DNA of 64,000 nucleotides, from assembly GCF_003461625.1 (NCBI RefSeq), contig NZ_QTXL01000005.1:1-64000 (forward strand), read 5' to 3'. Positions 43,623 through 52,529 of the stretch are shown here, piece after piece. Position 1 is the first letter of the stretch, and each line of letters opens with the position of its first letter. Below the pieces are notes generated by a model. That model was not told where the DNA came from. It worked only from the letters and a program-made list of their open reading frames with translations, and ran no database searches. The DNA comes from Clostridium sp. AF15-31. Its GTDB lineage: Bacteria; Bacillota; Clostridia; Lachnospirales; Lachnospiraceae. The position numbers and the translations under genes were made by a program.

Positions 43623-45195
43623 ATCTGTCCCCCCCTTTCATTCCTTTGTACTGCATATTTCCCTCTGTCTCTTCTGTAAGATTCTGATACCGGAAAAACA
43701 ATGCCTCTTTTAAATGTTCCTCATGGATCCCGATACTTCCTGCCAGATCAGCGATCGTCCTTGCGATCTTAAGTACCCGGTTATAGCCTCTGGCAGAAAG
43801 TTCTGTATGTTCAAACGCTTCCCGCACCAGCTCCTGCTCTGCCCTTCCCAGGGAAATATATTGCTTTGTTCTCTTTCCATCCAGTTGGGAATTAAAATTT
43901 ATCGACTCTGAACGGTAACGCTCCTTCTGTATGTTCTGCGCCGCAAGCACCCTTTCCCGGATCTCAGCCGAAGTTTCTGCCCGTTTATCCTCTAACAGGT
44001 CAGAACAGTCAATCCTGCGGACATTTACGTTGATATCAATACGATCGAGTAGCGGTCTGCTAAGCCTTGCATTGTATTGTCGGATCTGCCTACAGGTACA
44101 GGTACATTTATTCAGATCCGGATACATGCCGCAGGGACAGGGATTTCGTGCCGCAACCAGCATAAATCCTGCCGGATATATATATTTACCCTGGATCCTT
44201 GCGATCGTTACTTCCCGATCTTCTAACGGCTGCCGCATTACTTCAAGAACATTTCTGCCAAATTCCGGAAGCTCATCCAGAAACAACACCCCATTATGAC
44301 TGAGACTGATCTCTCCCGGCTTCGGTATTGCTCCGCCACCGGTCAGAGCAATGGCAGATACGGTATGATGCGGTGCCCGGAACGGACGCTTTGTTATCAT
44401 CGCCTGTCCTTTTTTCAGCAGACCTGCCACACTGTATATCTTGGTAATATCAATACTCTCCTCAAATGTCAGACGTGGAAGGATCGTTGGCAGGCATTTT
44501 GCGATCATGGACTTTCCTGAACCTGCTGCTCCTGTCATCAGAATATTGTGCATTCCGGCTGCTGCGATCTCCATTCCGCGCTTCAATATTTCCTGCCCTT
44601 TAATATCTGCAAAATCTCCCAGTTCCCCCATATCCTCCTGGTCGAGCAGAGCCTCCACATCTACAAATGCAGGCTCGATCACCGCTTTTTCATTCAGATA
44701 AGATTCTGCTTCTGACAACGTTCGAAGCGGGATCACTTCTATATTTCGGATCAGTGCCGCCTCCTCTGCATTTTCCGCCGGAACAAGACAGCGTGTGATT
44801 CCTTGTTTTACTGCATGATGAACAACCGGGAGTATTCCTGATACAGCATTGATCCTGCCATCCAGCCCCAGTTCACCCATAATCAAGGTATTTTCTATTT
44901 TATCGTTTGGAATAAGCCCCATAGATACCATAATTCCTATGGCAATGGGAAGATCGTAGGCAGTTCCTTCCTTCCGGATATCTGCCGGTGATAAATTGAT
45001 CGTGATCTTTTTCGGTGGTATCTGAAATCCAGAGTTTTTGAGCGCTGTTCTCACCCGCTCTCCGGCTTCCTTTACGCATGCAGACAAAAAGCCTACCATA
45101 TGAAACATTGGCAGTCCGTCATTGATATCTGTTTCCACCTGAATCAGAAGTCCCTCTACTCCAAGGACTCCTCCACTTGTTACTTTACTGTACAT
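43612..45195 (-). CDS. YifB/ComM-family AAA+ ATPase
   Basis: Mg-chelatase-like ATPase; the proteobacterial homologue ComM is a helicase aiding recombination in transformation. It has an N-terminal S5-like ChlI domain (GLPMFHMVGFLSACVKEAGERV), Walker A GAAGSGKSMIAK, LFLDELPEF for Walker B, a cysteine cluster CPCGMYPDLNKCTCTC and a C-terminal Mg-chelatase domain. ATG at 45195 with AGGAG nine bases before; about 527 residues. Confidence 0.93.
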   Translation of the reverse strand: MYSKVTSGGVLGVEGLLIQVETDINDGLPMFHMVGFLSACVKEAGERVRTALKNSGFQIPPKKITINLSPADIRKEGTAYDLPIAIGIMVSMGLIPNDKIENTLIMGELGLDGRINAVSGILPVVHHAVKQGITRCLVPAENAEEAALIRNIEVIPLRTLSEAESYLNEKAVIEPAFVDVEALLDQEDMGELGDFADIKGQEILKRGMEIAAAGMHNILMTGAAGSGKSMIAKCLPTILPRLTFEESIDITKIYSVAGLLKKGQAMITKRPFRAPHHTVSAIALTGGGAIPKPGEISLSHNGVLFLDELPEFGRNVLEVMRQPLEDREVTIARIQGKYIYPAGFMLVAARNPCPCGMYPDLNKCTCTCRQIRQYNARLSRPLLDRIDINVNVRRIDCSDLLEDKRAETSAEIRERVLAAQNIQKERYRSESINFNSQLDGKRTKQYISLGRAEQELVREAFEHTELSARGYNRVLKIARTIADLAGSIGIHEEHLKEALFFRYQNLTEETEGNMQYKGMKGGDRYGV

Positions 45196-45264
45196 CTGTA
45201 TCTGCTCCTTTCGACATTTCTGCCGTCTCTCCATGGAGCATGCCTGAACAGAATCAGCGAAAAC

Positions 45265-45290
45265 AAAAAGCTGCCACCTGGCAGCTTTTT
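45265..45290. terminator. Intrinsic terminator after the CobW-type genes
   Basis: Perfect 11-bp stem AAAAAGCTGCC (45265-45275) with GGCAGCTTTTT (45280-45290) around a four-base loop, with T-run on the minus strand. It closes the transcript from 47.5 kb before yifB. Confidence 0.9.
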
Positions 45291-45346
45291 ATACGCCTGC
45301 ATTTATACTACCTGTATCCATACAAAAAGTCAAATGCATTTTTATA

Positions 45347-46312
45347 TTAACTGAAGTATACAACCTCTTCTTCCGGCGGACCGGTCAGCACAACCTTCTC
45401 TGCATAGAGAACCGGACCATCTCCCTCAAAATCAGGATAGTATTCTTTCTTGATCGTTGCTGTTACATCTACCCACTGTCTGTCAATCAGATTCTTAGAG
45501 CCATCGTAATAGCATTTGAAGCCTACAAATGTAATATCCTCTACACAGCAGGTCATCGCAAAACGTCCCGGTACAAATGCATTCTTACCATACTGTTTCG
45601 GCTTGAATACCATGCCACGGAAATGAATCTTCTTACCGACATAACGATCCGGCTGATCGGAGGCATCCACATACCAGATACCGAAATCCTCATCGTTCAG
45701 CTCGATCACGTCAGCCTTTACATCGTATGGCAGATCTTCTTCGTCATTCTCATCCGGTGCGATCGAACCATCCTTCATCTCAAAGATGATCTGTGCCCGT
45801 CGGTTGACTGCTTTGATTCCTCTGCGCCATTCTGCGCGCTTGGACTTCTCATCACAACGGTTAAATACAACCATATCCGCACTGTTAACCTGATCCATCA
45901 TTGTTGCTTTCATATTCTGCTGATATACATCATATGTCTCAGCATTTACAAAGGATAATACCTGGACAACGGTCCATCCCTTCGGCACACGGATATCAAA
46001 GATCTTGTCCAGCTTCCACATACCATTGTATTCGATCATAACCTGCTCCGGCTGATATTTGTCCTGCAGATCTAACAGATGCTCTGTGTTCAACTGATCT
46101 TCTTCTATGAATTCCAGAAAAATATTTTTCTTTTTCAGGTCTTTCTCATCGTACTCTTCTTCACCGTCTTCGCATACAAGAAGCAGTGTCTTGGCGCCTC
46201 CGGTGAATTCCCGGTCTAATAATGTCTCCTTCACAAATGTAGTTTTACCACTGTCAAGGAAACCCATAAATACGTAAACCGGAATCTCTGTTTCCTGTTG
46301 TCTTGCCATCAT
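45347..46312 (-). CDS. CobW-type GTPase fused to a TIGR03943/DUF1980-like C-domain
   Basis: 321 residues. N-terminal G3E GTPase with Walker A GFLDSGKTT; it lacks the CxCC metal motif, having CEDGEEEYD at that place, and the guanine motif reads FNRCDEK. The C-terminal part (about 210-320), with RGMVFKPKQYGKNAFVPGRFAMTCC and RQWVDVTATIKKEYY, resembles the barrel of TIGR03943/YcgQ proteins that pair with a permease in zinc-related operons. I infer a metal-handling role. It follows the His-rich GTPase by six bases. Confidence 0.8.
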   Translation of the reverse strand: MMARQQETEIPVYVFMGFLDSGKTTFVKETLLDREFTGGAKTLLLVCEDGEEEYDEKDLKKKNIFLEFIEEDQLNTEHLLDLQDKYQPEQVMIEYNGMWKLDKIFDIRVPKGWTVVQVLSFVNAETYDVYQQNMKATMMDQVNSADMVVFNRCDEKSKRAEWRRGIKAVNRRAQIIFEMKDGSIAPDENDEEDLPYDVKADVIELNDEDFGIWYVDASDQPDRYVGKKIHFRGMVFKPKQYGKNAFVPGRFAMTCCVEDITFVGFKCYYDGSKNLIDRQWVDVTATIKKEYYPDFEGDGPVLYAEKVVLTGPPEEEVVYFS

Positions 46313-46318
46313 TTTCTC

Positions 46319-47491
46319 CTATACCTCAAACAGCTCTGCAAGCTTGTCTTCTGCCAGTTTGCTTCCGATCACACATAACTTACCTGTGATATCCGGATTT
46401 CCCTTACGGATCTCATACTCACCCGGTACAAGATCAAAGTATAACCAGTCTGTACCATCACTTGGAACGATGCCCTTTGCACGAAGGATAATACCATATT
46501 CCTCTGTGTTAGCAAGCTCATCCAGAGTCTCTTTTAACTTATCTTCATTAAACTTATGTGGAGTTTCCTTACCCCAGCTTGTAAATACCTCATCTGCATG
46601 GTGGTGATGGTGATGATCGTGATCATGACAGCCACAACTACATTCGTCGTCATGGTCATGATGATGATGTTCATGATCGTGGTCATGGCAGCCACAGCCA
46701 CATTCGTCGTCATGGTCGTGATGATGTTCATGATCGTGGTCATGATCGCCACAGCCACATTCATCGTCATGGTCGTGATGATGATGTTCATGATCGTGGT
46801 CATGATCGCCACAGCCACATTCGTCATCATGGTCGTGATGAAGGTGGTGATGCTCATGCTCATCTTCATCCTCAAATAAAGCGTCCTTAACGGTTTTATG
46901 ATTCTGCATAGCTTCTTTGATCTTAGAACCGTCAATATCATCCCATGGAGTCGTGATGATCGTAGCATCTGCATTGTGCTCACGGATCATGGCAACTGCC
47001 TTTTCGATCTTATCCTGGGAAGCTGTCTGTGTTCTGCTCAGTACGATCGTATTTGCACTTTCGATCTGATTATTGAAGAATTCACCAAAGTTCTTCATGT
47101 AAATCTTGCATTTGGATACATCTGCAACTGTTGTATAGCTGTCAAGCTGTACTTCAACTTCTTCTGCAACATCCTTTACAGCCTTGATAACATCTGAAAG
47201 CTTACCAACACCGGATGGCTCGATAATGATTCTGTCCGGTGCATATTCTGTAATAACCTTCTTTAAAGCCGTACCAAAATCTCCAACTAAGGAGCAGCAG
47301 ATACAACCGGAATTCATCTCAGTGATCTGTACACCGGCATCCTTTAAGAATCCGCCATCAATACCGATCTCGCCAAATTCATTCTCAATCAGCACAAGCT
47401 TCTCGCCCTTAAAACCTTCTTCGATCAGCTTCTTGATCAGAGTTGTTTTTCCGGCACCTAAGAAACCGGAAATAATATCAATCTTTGTCAT
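46319..47491 (-). CDS. CobW-type GTPase metallochaperone with His/Asp/Cys-rich repeats
   Basis: 390 residues of the COG0523/G3E family, which deliver metals such as zinc, cobalt or nickel. Walker A GFLGAGKTT (9-17), the metal site CICC (63-66), Walker B IIIEPSGVG and LSRTQ in place of NKxD. Residues about 208-300 are four near-identical repeats of about 20 residues rich in His and Asp, each with CGCG/CGC, then a CobW C-terminal domain. The repeat tract could bind many metal ions. It is preceded by its own promoter and a perfect palindrome. Confidence 0.9.
   Translation of the reverse strand: MTKIDIISGFLGAGKTTLIKKLIEEGFKGEKLVLIENEFGEIGIDGGFLKDAGVQITEMNSGCICCSLVGDFGTALKKVITEYAPDRIIIEPSGVGKLSDVIKAVKDVAEEVEVQLDSYTTVADVSKCKIYMKNFGEFFNNQIESANTIVLSRTQTASQDKIEKAVAMIREHNADATIITTPWDDIDGSKIKEAMQNHKTVKDALFEDEDEHEHHHLHHDHDDECGCGDHDHDHEHHHHDHDDECGCGDHDHDHEHHHDHDDECGCGCHDHDHEHHHHDHDDECSCGCHDHDHHHHHHADEVFTSWGKETPHKFNEDKLKETLDELANTEEYGIILRAKGIVPSDGTDWLYFDLVPGEYEIRKGNPDITGKLCVIGSKLAEDKLAELFEV
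46590..46860 (-). repeat. Tandem repeats encoding the His-rich metal-binding tract
   Basis: Four units of 57-60 bases, recognised by the recurring cagccacattcgtcgtcatgg block near 46629, 46689, 46748 and 46808. They encode HDHDDECGCGDHDHDHEHHH-like units. Recombination between them could change the number of repeats. Confidence 0.85.
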
Positions 47492-47523
47492 TTCTAAATC
47501 ACTCCTAATCTATTAAATGTACG

Positions 47524-47560
47524 GATAATTGTGTGATAGTAAACTCATCACACAATTATC
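47524..47560. promoter_or_regulatory. Perfect palindrome in the leader of the His-rich CobW gene
   Basis: GATAATTGTGTGAT (47524-47537) and ATCACACAATTATC (47547-47560) form a perfect 14-bp inverted repeat with a nine-base centre. It lies between the likely transcription start (about 47576) and the start codon (47491). There is no T-run after it on the minus strand, so it is more likely an operator or RNA element than a terminator. It does not match the Bacillus Zur box. Confidence 0.65.
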
Positions 47561-47583
47561 TAGTTTTCATATCACAACCGATT

Positions 47584-47612
47584 ATTATACTCGATTATCT
47601 GTTTTTTTGCAA
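47584..47612 (-). promoter_or_regulatory. Promoter of the CobW-type gene pair
   Basis: Minus strand TTGCAA (47607-47612), 17-base spacer, TATAAT (47584-47589). It overlaps the end of the mscS gene, so the metal genes can be expressed independently. Confidence 0.7.
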
Positions 47613-48520
47613 GAATCGAGGTTGACATCCAGTTTATTGTATGGGATAACGATGCCATTTTCATCAAATGCTTTCTTGATATTCCATCTTGCCGACCAGA
47701 GTGCATCCCAGTACTGGTCGATCTTCGCATAGAACCGAACACTGACCACAATGCTGCTATCTGCGAATTCATCAATGAAGAAATCCACGACTTCATCCTC
47801 CAGATATCCCGGAACTGTCTTTACCGCATCCAGTACCACACGCTTTACCTTATCCAGATCTTCATCGTAACCGACACCGAGCTTGATCTCTGCCCGCCTC
47901 TTATCATGTAAAGTAACATTCACCAGTGATGTATTCGATATGCTTCCATTTGGTATGACTACGGAACGATTATCGATCGTCTTAAGCTTTGTATAGAATA
48001 TATCGATCGATACAACCTCGCCTTCACATTTGGTATTATTCTCGATAATATAGTCACCTACATGAAATGGTTTCAATATCAGGATCAGCACACCACCGGC
48101 AAGATTGGACAGGCTGCCCTGCAACGCAAGACCGATCGTCACACCCGCCGTTCCAAGCAATGTGACAAATGAAGTAACCTGAAAACCGACAATGGATGCC
48201 GCCGTTATCAATATTATAAAATTCATCAGAATACGGATGGCAGACAGTAAAAATCCTACGACACTGACATCCATATTGGAACGGTCAAAGGTTCTCTTTA
48301 TCAGCTTGATGATCCATTTCACAACCCGAAATCCGATCACCATAAAGATAACCGCCACTACCAGGCTTCCAACCTTTGACATGCACCAATCCAGCAGATC
48401 TGTCATATACTGTCTGAGCAATCCAGCTTTTTGTTCTGCATCCTGTACGATCTCCGATGCCGTTTCTGATGCTGACTCTGTAGTATCCGCCAGCTTCTCC
48501 GTCAATGCTATACCTATCAC
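47585..48520 (-). CDS. Small-conductance mechanosensitive channel (MscS family)
   Basis: Releases solutes on hypo-osmotic shock. Three membrane helices (about 35-60, 80-100, 110-150), the pore-lining helix VTIGLALQGSLSNLAGGVLIL, then the beta domain with VGDYIIENNTKCEGEVVSIDI and a cytoplasmic C-domain. 311 residues. The N-terminus is Thr/Ser/Glu-rich. It starts four bases after the branching-enzyme-like gene stop, so the two are likely co-transcribed. Confidence 0.92.
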   Translation of the reverse strand: MIGIALTEKLADTTESASETASEIVQDAEQKAGLLRQYMTDLLDWCMSKVGSLVVAVIFMVIGFRVVKWIIKLIKRTFDRSNMDVSVVGFLLSAIRILMNFIILITAASIVGFQVTSFVTLLGTAGVTIGLALQGSLSNLAGGVLILILKPFHVGDYIIENNTKCEGEVVSIDIFYTKLKTIDNRSVVIPNGSISNTSLVNVTLHDKRRAEIKLGVGYDEDLDKVKRVVLDAVKTVPGYLEDEVVDFFIDEFADSSIVVSVRFYAKIDQYWDALWSARWNIKKAFDENGIVIPYNKLDVNLDSCKKTDNRV

Positions 48521-48524
48521 TTAA

Positions 48525-50438
48525 TTATTTCACCTTCTTAAATACTGTGATTGAAAGTGCAGGGAGAACAATCTCGATATCACCGTCCTTCGTCACCTTC
48601 TGCTGTTTATTGTTATTACCTTCTCCACCATACTTTGCCGCATCACTGGAGAAAATCTCTTTATAAGTTCCCGGAGCTCCGGTCTGTAATACATAGCTCT
48701 TCTGATCTGAAGTTCCAAAGTTCGCAGCTACATAACAGACAGAACCCTTACTGTCTGTTCTTGTGAAACATACGGTATGTGGCTCCTGCTCTCCTGCAAA
48801 TACAAATGGAAGTTTGTCTGCTTCATAAAATGCCGGTTCTGCAAGATATAAAGCATTCAGATCCTTTACATACTTCTGAAGATATTTATTTGCTTCAAAC
48901 TCCAGAACGCTCCAATCAATAACATGATAGCCATCAAAGCCGCCAAACATTCCAATCTCCTGTCCCATAAACATCAGTTTTTTACCAGGAAGGAACATAT
49001 TCAAACCATAAAATATACGAAGATCTGCATATTTGTCTTCATAGCCACCCGGCATCTTCTCTATAAAGCTTCCCTGACCATATGCCACTTGATCATGTGA
49101 TAATGCACTTACCTCCTGATGCTCGGATATAAATCCGGTTACAGAAGATACATAGTCTACAAAGTTCTCTCTGCGATCCGGCGCAGTCTTCATATACTCT
49201 GTAAGCTTTGAAACGCCCATTGTGTTCCATGTAAGATCCACCATAACATCCGCATATCTGTCTCCGGTCACCTTTCGGAAGGAACGGATCAGCTCTTTAT
49301 TATCCAGACGGATGCCATCCAGATGATACGCTTCCAACCAGTAAGTCATACAGTCAATATCCATCACAGGCACCATATCAAGGATCACACCAATACCTTT
49401 TGCATGCAGATAATCAACCATTGCCATAAAATCAGTTGGAGAACCAAATCTGGACGTTGGTGCATAGATACCCGTCGTATCATATCCCCATGTATCCTCA
49501 CCGGAATATTCCATGATTGGCATAAGCTCGATGTAATTATACTTCATGCTCTTTACATAAGCTGCGATTTCTTTTGCAAATGCCTGATAGGAAAGCCGTT
49601 CTCCATCTTTGTCGGTCTTAAATGTCCGCATATGTACCTCATAGATATTCACAGGTTCCATGCTGATATTCTTCTTTTTCCGGTCTGTCATATATGCCGC
49701 ATCCATCCAGTCATATGTCAGTTCTGTAAATAAGGACGCATTGCCCGGAACCGGTTCAAATGCTGTTGCATATGGATCGGAGAAAATATCGGTTTCTCCA
49801 TTTTCATATAATACTTCAAATTTATATCTGGTCTGGTTAATGTCATATGGTATAAACAGTTCAAACAGATCGGTATACTCGATCTTCCGCATCTGGTTCA
49901 CTCTGCCGTCCCAGTTATTGAAATCTCCGACCACGCTGGCTCTGACGCAGCCCGGAACCTGAATACAGAATGCCACTCCTTCTGTGCCATCAAAGTTCAG
50001 CTTTCTGGCTCCAAACAATTCTTTGATCCGGAAGCCTGATTCCACGTCATCTTCTCCATTTACCACCTGCATTACTTTTTCAAGATCCGCAGAATAGGAA
50101 AAGCTGTATGCATCCTTTATCAAACTGACTTCATCTGCTTCTTCTCCGTCTGCATCCCATACCTTTCGGACAATCTTTAGAAGATATGCAAATGGCTGCC
50201 GGTTCTCAATCTTTACTGTAAAAAATCCATCGGCGTATTCTACATGCATCGGATATTCTGTCTGATCCTTTTCATCCACTACATAAACTTCTGCTGCATC
50301 CGGCAGAAATGCATTTACATATACATCAGCCAGACAGGCATGCATACCAAGTATGTGATGTGGATTGCCATGTCTCGCCCCCGTGATCGCCATAACCTCA
50401 TCCTGATTCAGAACGAAAATCTCTGTGTTCTTTGTCAT
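48525..50438 (-). CDS. GlgB-like protein, probably catalytically inactive
   Basis: 637 residues resembling 1,4-alpha-glucan branching enzyme: two N-terminal beta-sandwich domains (about 1-245), a GH13-like barrel and a C-terminal beta domain. Asp354 (VILDMVP), Arg377 and Asp379 (DGIRLD), and His448-Asp449 (LSHDQV) match E. coli D335, R403, D405, H525 and D526. However, His340 is lost, only 15 residues separate VILDMVPV from DGIRLD where a branching enzyme has about 45-65, and the AEEST block with the acid/base Glu458 is missing. I infer a glucan-binding or regulatory paralogue. The start has GGAG upstream. Confidence 0.8.
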   Translation of the reverse strand: MTKNTEIFVLNQDEVMAITGARHGNPHHILGMHACLADVYVNAFLPDAAEVYVVDEKDQTEYPMHVEYADGFFTVKIENRQPFAYLLKIVRKVWDADGEEADEVSLIKDAYSFSYSADLEKVMQVVNGEDDVESGFRIKELFGARKLNFDGTEGVAFCIQVPGCVRASVVGDFNNWDGRVNQMRKIEYTDLFELFIPYDINQTRYKFEVLYENGETDIFSDPYATAFEPVPGNASLFTELTYDWMDAAYMTDRKKKNISMEPVNIYEVHMRTFKTDKDGERLSYQAFAKEIAAYVKSMKYNYIELMPIMEYSGEDTWGYDTTGIYAPTSRFGSPTDFMAMVDYLHAKGIGVILDMVPVMDIDCMTYWLEAYHLDGIRLDNKELIRSFRKVTGDRYADVMVDLTWNTMGVSKLTEYMKTAPDRRENFVDYVSSVTGFISEHQEVSALSHDQVAYGQGSFIEKMPGGYEDKYADLRIFYGLNMFLPGKKLMFMGQEIGMFGGFDGYHVIDWSVLEFEANKYLQKYVKDLNALYLAEPAFYEADKLPFVFAGEQEPHTVCFTRTDSKGSVCYVAANFGTSDQKSYVLQTGAPGTYKEIFSSDAAKYGGEGNNNKQQKVTKDGDIEIVLPALSITVFKKVK

Positions 50439-50538
50439 AACCCATTCTCCTCATGTGTATTCTTTTCTATATGCAAAATACGAAATAGCTGCACCGTTTC
50501 CCTGTTCAATTTTCTCATTTGCATATGACTGTTCATCT

Positions 50539-51777
50539 TTATTCGTTTATCTTGTGGATAAAGATTCCGCTTCGAAGCTTTGGTTCAAACCATGTAGACT
50601 TCGGCGGCATCAATTTGCCTGCATCCGCAATATCAAATAATTCTGTAATGGAAGTCGGATACATGGAAAATGCTACCTTCTTTCCTCCATCCACCAGTCG
50701 TTCCAGCTCGGAAAGTCCACGGATACCACCGACAAACTGGATCCGTTTGTCCGTTCTCGGATCTCCAATGCCAAGCATCGGTGCCAGAACATTTTCCTGA
50801 AGCACAGATACATCCAGACAGCCGACAACATCCTCCGGAACAACTCCGTCCTTTACCGTTAACTGATACCATCTGCCATCCATATACATGCCAAAGCTGC
50901 CTTTCTTCTTCGGTGAAACAGCCGCATCACATGCTTTTACTTCAAATTTGTCTTCCAGTTTCTTTAAAAATTCGTCATCAGTCATACCGTTCAGATCATT
51001 TACAACACGGTTATATGGAAGGATCATCAACTGATCATGTGGAAACAGAACGGACAGAAAATAATTAAATTCTTCCTCTCCGGTATAATCCGGATGCTGT
51101 TCTCTCATATGGCGGCCTGCTTTTACAGCAGAAGCAGAACGATGATGTCCGTCTGCTATGTAAATCTCGTTGATACCTGCAAATGCTTCCTGAATTATCT
51201 GAATATCATCTGCTTCATCAATGATCCATACATTATGTGTGATACCATCCGGTGAAGTAAAGCCATATAACTTTTCTCCTGTCTTTACCCGGTCAATGAT
51301 CTGATTTACAATATCAATCGAACGATAGGCAAGGAAGATTGGTCCGGTCTGCGCACCACAGGCTTCTACATGGCGGATACGATCCTGTTCTTTGTCTTCT
51401 CTGGTATTCTCGTGTTTCTTGATCACACCATTCACATAGTCATCAATCGAAGCACAGGCAACCAGACCTGTCTGATGACGTCCATCCATGATCAATTCAT
51501 ATATGTAGTATACCGGCTTTTCTTCCTCAATATAAGTACCATCCTCCATCATCTCATGCAGAAGATCTCCTGCCTTCTTATACACTTCCGGTGCATAGGT
51601 ATCCACACTGTCATCAAATGATGTCTCTGCACGATCTACCTTTAAAAATGACATCGGTTCCCGACGTACTTCTTCACAGGCTTCTTTTCTGCTATACACA
51701 TCATATGGTAATGCTGCCACTCTGTCGCAGATATCCGGTCTTGGTCTGAATGCTTTAAAGCATCTGATTGCTGCCAT
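50539..51777 (-). CDS. DUF1015-family protein
   Basis: 412 residues. The start MAAIRCFKAFRPRPDICDRVAALPYDV, the motif IADGHHRSASAVKAG and KKVAFSMYPTSITELFDIADAGKLMPPKSTWFEPK are typical of DUF1015. The function is unknown; the DGHHR motif suggests an enzyme. In many Clostridia, as I recall, the gene lies beside serA/serC. Here those genes are about 9 kb upstream on the same strand, with the surface-polymer cluster in between. Confidence 0.92.
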   Translation of the reverse strand: MAAIRCFKAFRPRPDICDRVAALPYDVYSRKEACEEVRREPMSFLKVDRAETSFDDSVDTYAPEVYKKAGDLLHEMMEDGTYIEEEKPVYYIYELIMDGRHQTGLVACASIDDYVNGVIKKHENTREDKEQDRIRHVEACGAQTGPIFLAYRSIDIVNQIIDRVKTGEKLYGFTSPDGITHNVWIIDEADDIQIIQEAFAGINEIYIADGHHRSASAVKAGRHMREQHPDYTGEEEFNYFLSVLFPHDQLMILPYNRVVNDLNGMTDDEFLKKLEDKFEVKACDAAVSPKKKGSFGMYMDGRWYQLTVKDGVVPEDVVGCLDVSVLQENVLAPMLGIGDPRTDKRIQFVGGIRGLSELERLVDGGKKVAFSMYPTSITELFDIADAGKLMPPKSTWFEPKLRSGIFIHKINE

Positions 51778-51813
51778 GTTCTGTTCCTCCTGATCTCTGT
51801 TTGTCTATATAAA

Positions 51814-51851
51814 TATTGCAACAGAAAACATTGCTGATTCCTGTTGCAATA
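51814..51851 (-). terminator. Hairpin after the P-loop kinase gene
   Basis: TATTGCAACAG (51814-51824) pairs perfectly with CTGTTGCAATA (51841-51851). On the minus strand it is followed by TTTATATAG, a poor T-tract, so termination may be partial with readthrough into DUF1015. Confidence 0.6.
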
Positions 51852-51864
51852 CTCAAAATCACTA

Positions 51865-52431
51865 TCAACCTCTGATTGCCTTAACAACCTTATCTATAGA
51901 TGCCTTAAATTCTTCATCGGAAGAATTCTCAAATATAAAGAGCTCTTTGATATTTGTTGGCGGATTGAAGTTCTGACTGTTGATATATTCATCCCAGTGC
52001 TCCAATTTCCAGGTATCTCTGTCTGATGCACGCTTGATCATTCTTTCGTGGCAGACATCTTTTCTGGTATTTACCCAGATCACAAAGAGCTCTGCACCTT
52101 TTTCTGCAAGCTTTGCACGGAGATTGTCAAGATATTCGTCATCTCTGATCTCATCTGTGAATGGTGCATTTATAAGAACTGTATCATTGTATTCCAGTGC
52201 TTCAAATGCAAGATCCAGTACACAATAATATTCGTAGTCGCGGATATTTTTCTGGAAGAAATCGGATGAACGGTTATATTCCTCACCAGCCACTACAAAA
52301 ATCTGCTTTGAAAGAACAATTAATGTATCCTTATCCAGATATACACAATTTGGCAGTGCCTTTGCCACCTGTTTGGAAATAAATGTCTTTCCACAGGCTG
52401 GTGGTGATGTAACTAAAATTAATTTCTTCAT
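51865..52431 (-). CDS. P-loop AAA_33-type kinase
   Basis: 188 residues with Walker A SPPACGKTF near the N-terminus, then YLDKDTLIVL, an Asp-containing strand VLINAPFTDEI and VNTRKDVCHERMIKRASDRDTWK, which contains the lid arginines. It resembles small kinases of the zeta-toxin/gluconate-kinase/AAA_33 group. The phosphorylated substrate is unknown. No antitoxin-like partner gene is adjacent, so a toxin role is not supported. Confidence 0.8.
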   Translation of the reverse strand: MKKLILVTSPPACGKTFISKQVAKALPNCVYLDKDTLIVLSKQIFVVAGEEYNRSSDFFQKNIRDYEYYCVLDLAFEALEYNDTVLINAPFTDEIRDDEYLDNLRAKLAEKGAELFVIWVNTRKDVCHERMIKRASDRDTWKLEHWDEYINSQNFNPPTNIKELFIFENSSDEEFKASIDKVVKAIRG

Positions 52432-52529
52432 GTGTGTGCCTCCATTTTTCTCATTATCTCAATCCTGTTTGATTTTAGCACAATTGTATGATGGTAGCAA
52501 GAATTTGTTAGCGAATTTGGTGTTATTTC

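Noticed and set aside
46590..46860. Regular repeats that might suggest a CRISPR array
   Set aside because: Units are contiguous, in frame, and code for His-rich protein; there are no unique spacers.
46556..46879. Open frame on the + strand opposite the His-rich tract, encoding Met/Val-rich repeats
   Set aside because: It is the complement of the His/Asp repeats in the CobW-type gene; it has no ribosome binding site and its composition follows from the repeat.
51865..52431. Zeta-type toxin
   Set aside because: Only general P-loop kinase motifs are visible and no antitoxin gene is adjacent.
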